From positions 62,001 through 126,000 of the forward strand of contig JAUIED010000001.1 in the NCBI GenBank assembly GCA_030428905.1: 64,000 nucleotides of DNA, written 5' to 3'. The translations under genes were made by a program, and so were the position numbers. The notes beneath the pieces were generated by a model that worked only from the letters and a program-made list of their open reading frames with translations, did no database searches and had not been told where the DNA came from. Numbering within the stretch: position 1 is the first letter of the stretch; each line of letters starts with the position of its first letter. Shown here in pieces: positions 60,712 to 64,000 of this stretch. Origin of the DNA: Gammaproteobacteria bacterium (GTDB lineage Bacteria; Pseudomonadota; Gammaproteobacteria; Pseudomonadales; Azotimanducaceae).

Positions 60712-62081
60712 TTGAGCTCATTCCCCTGTTGCTGTTCGCGTGCGTGTTTCTCGTGCTGTTGAGCGGTTACCCCGTGGCGATTTCGCTGGCGGGCACGGCG
60801 CTGTTGTTCGCGGCAGCGGGCATCATTACCGGCACGTTTGATGCCAGCGACCTCGGCTTCATGCCCAACCGCCTGTTCGGCATCATCGGCAATCAAACGC
60901 TGATCGCCGTACCTCTGTTCGTTTTCATGGGGGTGATGCTCGAGAAAACGGATATCGCCAGGCAGCTGCTTGCGGACATGTCCTCGGTGCTGCGCGGTGT
61001 GCGCGGCGGTCTCGGGCTGACGGTCATTATCGTCGGTATGCTGCTGGCCGCCAGCACCGGCATTGTCGGCGCGACGGTGGTCACCATGGGCCTCATGTCA
61101 CTGCCCAGCATGCTCGAAGATCGATACGACCCAGCGCTGGCCACAGGCACCATCAGTGCCACCGGCACGCTCGGGCAGATCATCCCGCCGAGCATCGCGC
61201 TGGTGCTGCTTGGCGACGTGCTGTCCAACGCCTACCAGCAGGCGCAGTTGAGCCAGGGCGTGTTCTCACCGAAGACCGTGAGCGTGGGCGACCTGTTCGC
61301 CGGTGCCATCGTGCCGGGATTCGTGCTGGTGGGTCTGTACGTGATCTACCTGCTTTCCGTCGCCCGGCTGCAACCGGAGCGGGTGGGCGGCAACACGCCC
61401 AAGCCCGCGGCGAAAACCTCCGCGCTGTCCCTCATGCGCACACTGCTCGCGCCTCTGGCGCTCATTACTGCGGTGCTTGGCTCCATACTCGGCGGCCTGG
61501 CCACACCCACCGAAGCGGCAGGCGTTGGCGCAGCTGGTGCCGTGCTTCTGGCCATCGCCGGGGGAAAGCTAAGCGTGCAGGTGCTACGCGAAGCCGCGCA
61601 GGCAACGGTCAAGACCACCGCCATGGTGTTTTTCATACTCATTGGTGCGTCAGTGTTTTCACTGGTATTTCGCGGCTTCGGCGGCGAAGAGCTGATTCAT
61701 GAGATGTTTGCCGCGCTGCCGGGCGGCATGTGGGGCGCGCTGCTGATCGTCATGCTGGTCATCTTCCTGCTGGGGTTCGTGCTCGATTTCATCGAGATTA
61801 CCTTCGTAGTGGTGCCCATCGTCGGCCCGGTGCTGCTCGCCATGGGTGCCGACCCGGTGTGGCTCGGCGTGCTCATCGCCGTCAATCTGCAGACTTCGTT
61901 TCTCACGCCGCCCTTCGGCTTCTCGCTCTTCTACCTGCGCGGTGTAACCCCGGCCAGCGTCAGCACCGGACAGATGTACCGCGGCGTGGTGCCGTTCGTG
62001 GTGCTGCAACTGTTACTGCTCATCGGCCTGTGCATCTGGCCGCAACTCGCTACCTGGCTGCCTGAGATGCTCAAGGGATGA
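60708..62081 (+). CDS. TRAP transporter large permease (DctM-type)
   Basis: Membrane subunit with about twelve helices, 457 residues. PLFVFMGVMLEKTDIARQLL, GLTVIIVGMLLAASTGIVGA, ISATGTLGQIIPPSIALVLLGD and LATPTEAAGVGAAGAV are strong DctM marks; the second half has DFIEITFVVVPIVGPVLLAMG and NLQTSFLTPPFGFSLFYLRG. It imports an organic acid or similar anion with sodium. The ATGA overlaps on both sides join it to the small permease and to a HAD hydrolase. Confidence 0.93.
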   Translation: MIELIPLLLFACVFLVLLSGYPVAISLAGTALLFAAAGIITGTFDASDLGFMPNRLFGIIGNQTLIAVPLFVFMGVMLEKTDIARQLLADMSSVLRGVRGGLGLTVIIVGMLLAASTGIVGATVVTMGLMSLPSMLEDRYDPALATGTISATGTLGQIIPPSIALVLLGDVLSNAYQQAQLSQGVFSPKTVSVGDLFAGAIVPGFVLVGLYVIYLLSVARLQPERVGGNTPKPAAKTSALSLMRTLLAPLALITAVLGSILGGLATPTEAAGVGAAGAVLLAIAGGKLSVQVLREAAQATVKTTAMVFFILIGASVFSLVFRGFGGEELIHEMFAALPGGMWGALLIVMLVIFLLGFVLDFIEITFVVVPIVGPVLLAMGADPVWLGVLIAVNLQTSFLTPPFGFSLFYLRGVTPASVSTGQMYRGVVPFVVLQLLLLIGLCIWPQLATWLPEMLKG

Positions 62082-62686
62082 GCCGGATCGACGTACTGCT
62101 GCTCGACGCTGACGGCGTAATCCAGCGGCCGGCCGACGGCTGGCTGGATTCCATAACAGCGCTCACCGACCAAAACGGAGACGCCCTGCTGGCTGACATT
62201 TTCGCCGCAGAGCGCCCCTGTCTCACTGGCTCCGCTGATTTTCGCAGCGCACTGCAAGGGGTGCTGGACAGTTGGGCTATTGCCGCACCCGTCGACGAGG
62301 CCCTGGCCGCCTGGACCCGTATCGAACCCATCGAGGAAGTGCTTCGGCATACAAAGCGGCTGCAAGCAGCCGGCATCAAGGTCGCACTCGCCTCCAACCA
62401 GCAGACACATCGGGCTCGCTTCATGCGCGAGGCACTGGGCTACGAACAGCGCTTCGATCACCTGTATTTCTCCTGCGATCTCGGGGTGGCGAAGCCCGAT
62501 GCCGAGTATTTCGAGGTGGTCGTTCAGCGATTGTCGTGCCCCGCCGCGCGCATTCTGTTTCTTGACGATCATGCGGACAATGTTGCCGCAGCGGCCGCCG
62601 TCGGGCTGCAGGCGCAACTGTTTCGAGCAGATGATCACGCCTGTGAGATCAGCGACATCCTCGCGTCCTACGGGCTGCAATCATGA
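62078..62686 (+). CDS. HAD-superfamily hydrolase
   Basis: A 202-residue subfamily-IA HAD phosphatase-like protein. Motif I is VLLLDADGVIQ (nucleophile Asp10, acid Asp12), motif II ALASNQQ, and motifs III/IV GVAKPDAEYFE and ILFLDDHADNVAAAAAVG. The cap is a small helical insert (residues 20-90). Substrate unknown; the coupling to the TRAP permease and the amidohydrolase suggests a shared pathway, but it could be a general phosphate-removal enzyme. Confidence 0.88.
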   Translation: MSRIDVLLLDADGVIQRPADGWLDSITALTDQNGDALLADIFAAERPCLTGSADFRSALQGVLDSWAIAAPVDEALAAWTRIEPIEEVLRHTKRLQAAGIKVALASNQQTHRARFMREALGYEQRFDHLYFSCDLGVAKPDAEYFEVVVQRLSCPAARILFLDDHADNVAAAAAVGLQAQLFRADDHACEISDILASYGLQS

Positions 62687-63852
62687 CTGTTTGCCTCACC
62701 GGTCTGCGCATATGGGATGGTGACGAGTACGTTGATGCCGATGCCCTGACCATCGACGGTGGCCGCATCGGCGCCATCGGCGACGCCGCGGAGCTCGCTC
62801 AGAACGCACAAACCATCCACTGTGCCGGAGCGACACTCATCCCTGGTCTTATGGATGCCCACGTGCACCTGGAGTTGAACCCGGAACACAGCGCAGCACC
62901 CACCGGCACAAGCGATGATGCCTATGAGCGCATGGCGGAACGGGCACTGGGCATGGTGCGCGCCGGCATCACCACGGCCCGCGACCTTGGCGGCGGCGCC
63001 TGGCATGAGCTGCGCTTGCGCGACGACATCGCACGCGGGGCGCGCGTGGGTCCGCGGCTGATCTGCGCCGGCCAGCCGATCACCTGCGTGGGCGGACACT
63101 GTCATTTCTGGGGAGGCGAGGCGGCAACGCTGACGGAGGCGAAGGCGGTGCTGCACCGTCAGCTCGATCACGATGTAGACCTGATCAAAGTCATGGCAAC
63201 CGGCGGCCGTATGACGCGCGGGTCGGATCCGCGCAAGCCGCAGTTCAGCACCGATACGCTGCGCGAAATCGTCGCAACAGCACACGCCCACCAGCGTCCG
63301 GTGGCCGCTCATTGCCACGGCACCCCTGGCATCGAAGCCGCCGCACTTGCCGGTGTGGATACCATCGAACACTGCAGCTGGGTGGGCGAAGCCGGCTGGG
63401 CCAGCGACTATCAGGCGCCCATTGCCGAGCTGATTCTGGAGCGCGGTATCTGGGTATCTCCCACCGTCAACCGCGGTTGGCAGCGCATGCTCGACAGCGC
63501 CACCGGCACCGTGCTGGGCCGCGTGCGCAGCGCCTACCGGAAGATGCTGGACTTGGGCATTCCTTTCGTTGCGTCCACCGACGCCGGTATTCCAGGCGTT
63601 TTCCATGCAGACCTGCCGCACGCGCTGGTGGTCTTCGCCAGGATCGCCGAGCTCAGCAACGCATCTGCGCTACGCTGCGCCACCTCGGATGCGGCGCGCG
63701 CCCTCGGCATCGAAGGAAAAACCGGGCGCCTGCGACCAGGTCTGGCTGCCGATCTCCTGCTGCTGGATGGCGACCCGCTCACGGATCTGGCGGCGGTGAC
63801 GCGACCCGTTGGGGTATGGGCGCGCGGCCGGCCTGTTATCCTTCCCAATTAG
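62683..63852 (+). CDS. metal-dependent amidohydrolase family protein
   Basis: A 389-residue TIM-barrel amidohydrolase without a signal peptide. Metal-site motifs: MDAHVHLELN (His60, His62), the probable carboxylated lysine in DLIKVMATGGRM, AHCHGTPGIEAAALAG, DTIEHCSWVG and the Asp in VASTDAGIPG. The pattern matches the imidazolonepropionase-like/Xaa-Pro and aminoacyl-amide hydrolase branch rather than ureases or dihydroorotases. Joined to the HAD gene by ATGA; the end overlaps the enoyl-CoA hydratase stop on the other strand by 17 bases. Confidence 0.9.
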   Translation: MTVCLTGLRIWDGDEYVDADALTIDGGRIGAIGDAAELAQNAQTIHCAGATLIPGLMDAHVHLELNPEHSAAPTGTSDDAYERMAERALGMVRAGITTARDLGGGAWHELRLRDDIARGARVGPRLICAGQPITCVGGHCHFWGGEAATLTEAKAVLHRQLDHDVDLIKVMATGGRMTRGSDPRKPQFSTDTLREIVATAHAHQRPVAAHCHGTPGIEAAALAGVDTIEHCSWVGEAGWASDYQAPIAELILERGIWVSPTVNRGWQRMLDSATGTVLGRVRSAYRKMLDLGIPFVASTDAGIPGVFHADLPHALVVFARIAELSNASALRCATSDAARALGIEGKTGRLRPGLAADLLLLDGDPLTDLAAVTRPVGVWARGRPVILPN

Positions 63853-64000
63853 GTTTGCGTTTCTCGACAAAGGCGGCGACCCCCTCCCGGTAATCGGGCT
63901 CGCGCATCATCTGGTTGAGCAGCGCCTCCGACTCGATCACCGAGCTCGCAACGTCGCGATGCAGATCGCGGTACACCTGCCAGCGGGTGGTGCGCAGGGC
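63836..64000 (-). CDS. enoyl-CoA hydratase/isomerase family protein (3' part)
   Basis: The C-terminal 54 residues of a crotonase-family protein, cut by the window edge. The tail ESEALLNQMMREPDYREG followed by VAAFVEKRKPNW is the normal ending of short-chain enoyl-CoA hydratases. The TAA lies inside the 3' end of the amidohydrolase gene. Nothing about substrate range can be said from this part. Confidence 0.85.
   Translation of the reverse strand, partial: ALRTTRWQVYRDLHRDVASSVIESEALLNQMMREPDYREGVAAFVEKRKPNWEG

Overview
The window is 64 kb of GC-rich, very compact chromosome from a gammaproteobacterium. Gene content and order follow the Pseudomonas-type backbone: pilG-pilH-pilI-pilJ-chpA-chpC next to gshB-tonB-yqgE-ruvX, then pilT/pilU-yggS-proC-yggT-metX-metW-rdgB-hemW, ftsY-ftsE-ftsX-rpoH, coaD-mutM, coaBC-algC-argB, pyrE-rph-yicC-gmk-rpoZ-spoT-ridA-recG, and rubredoxin-ubiA. 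Several genes usual in that backbone are absent here (epd, pilK, chpB, pyrR/pyrB/pyrC, dut, ubiC). This suggests a streamlined free-living relative of Pseudomonadales/Cellvibrionales rather than Pseudomonas itself; that placement is inference. There are no rRNA or tRNA genes, insertion sequences, prophages or CRISPR arrays, and no intergenic gap exceeds 300 bases.

Region by region. 1-4.3 kb: end of a membrane methyltransferase, peptide deformylase, ilvA facing rpiA, and a Notum/pectinacetylesterase-like lipoprotein. 4.4-11 kb (minus strand): a central-carbon block of tkt, pgk, fbaA, an alpha/beta hydrolase and a D-2-hydroxyglutarate dehydrogenase-like flavoenzyme. 11.2-13.9 kb: metK-metF-rsmE. 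13.9-23.1 kb: the Pil-Chp chemosensory operon, with a split chpA and a PilJ receptor that has lost its periplasmic domain. 23.3-26.2 kb: gshB-tonB-yqgE-ruvX. 26.1-28.3 kb: the twitching ATPases PilT and PilU. 28.5-34.4 kb: the tightly coupled yggS-proC-yggT-metX-metW-DUF4426-rdgB-hemW string.

34.3-39 kb (minus): ftsY-ftsE-ftsX-rpoH-DUF423-trmB, with a perfect CIRCE operator in front of rpoH. 39-43.8 kb: rsmD-coaD, then rpmB-rpmG-mutM (mutM apparently starts at CTG), radC and coaBC. 43.9-47.9 kb: a membrane-anchored phosphomannomutase (AlgC), argB and slmA. 47.9-49.9 kb (minus): a DUF4124 protein, pyrE and rph. 50-57.8 kb: yicC-gmk-rpoZ-spoT-ridA-recG and an HDOD protein. 57.8-64 kb: a dicarboxylate symporter, rubredoxin, ubiA, and a translationally coupled TRAP permease-HAD hydrolase-amidohydrolase string with no local binding protein, then the end of an enoyl-CoA hydratase.

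Most of the window is housekeeping. The points most worth pursuing are the reduced Pil-Chp system (sensor-less PilJ, split ChpA, no adaptation enzymes), the CIRCE-rpoH link, the CTG start of mutM, and the dctQM-HAD-amidohydrolase operon. Four-base start/stop overlaps (ATGA, GTGA, TTGA) join many neighbours and often decide the start codon, so several starts given here are GTG or TTG. All functions are read from motifs and gene context by eye; no database search was run.
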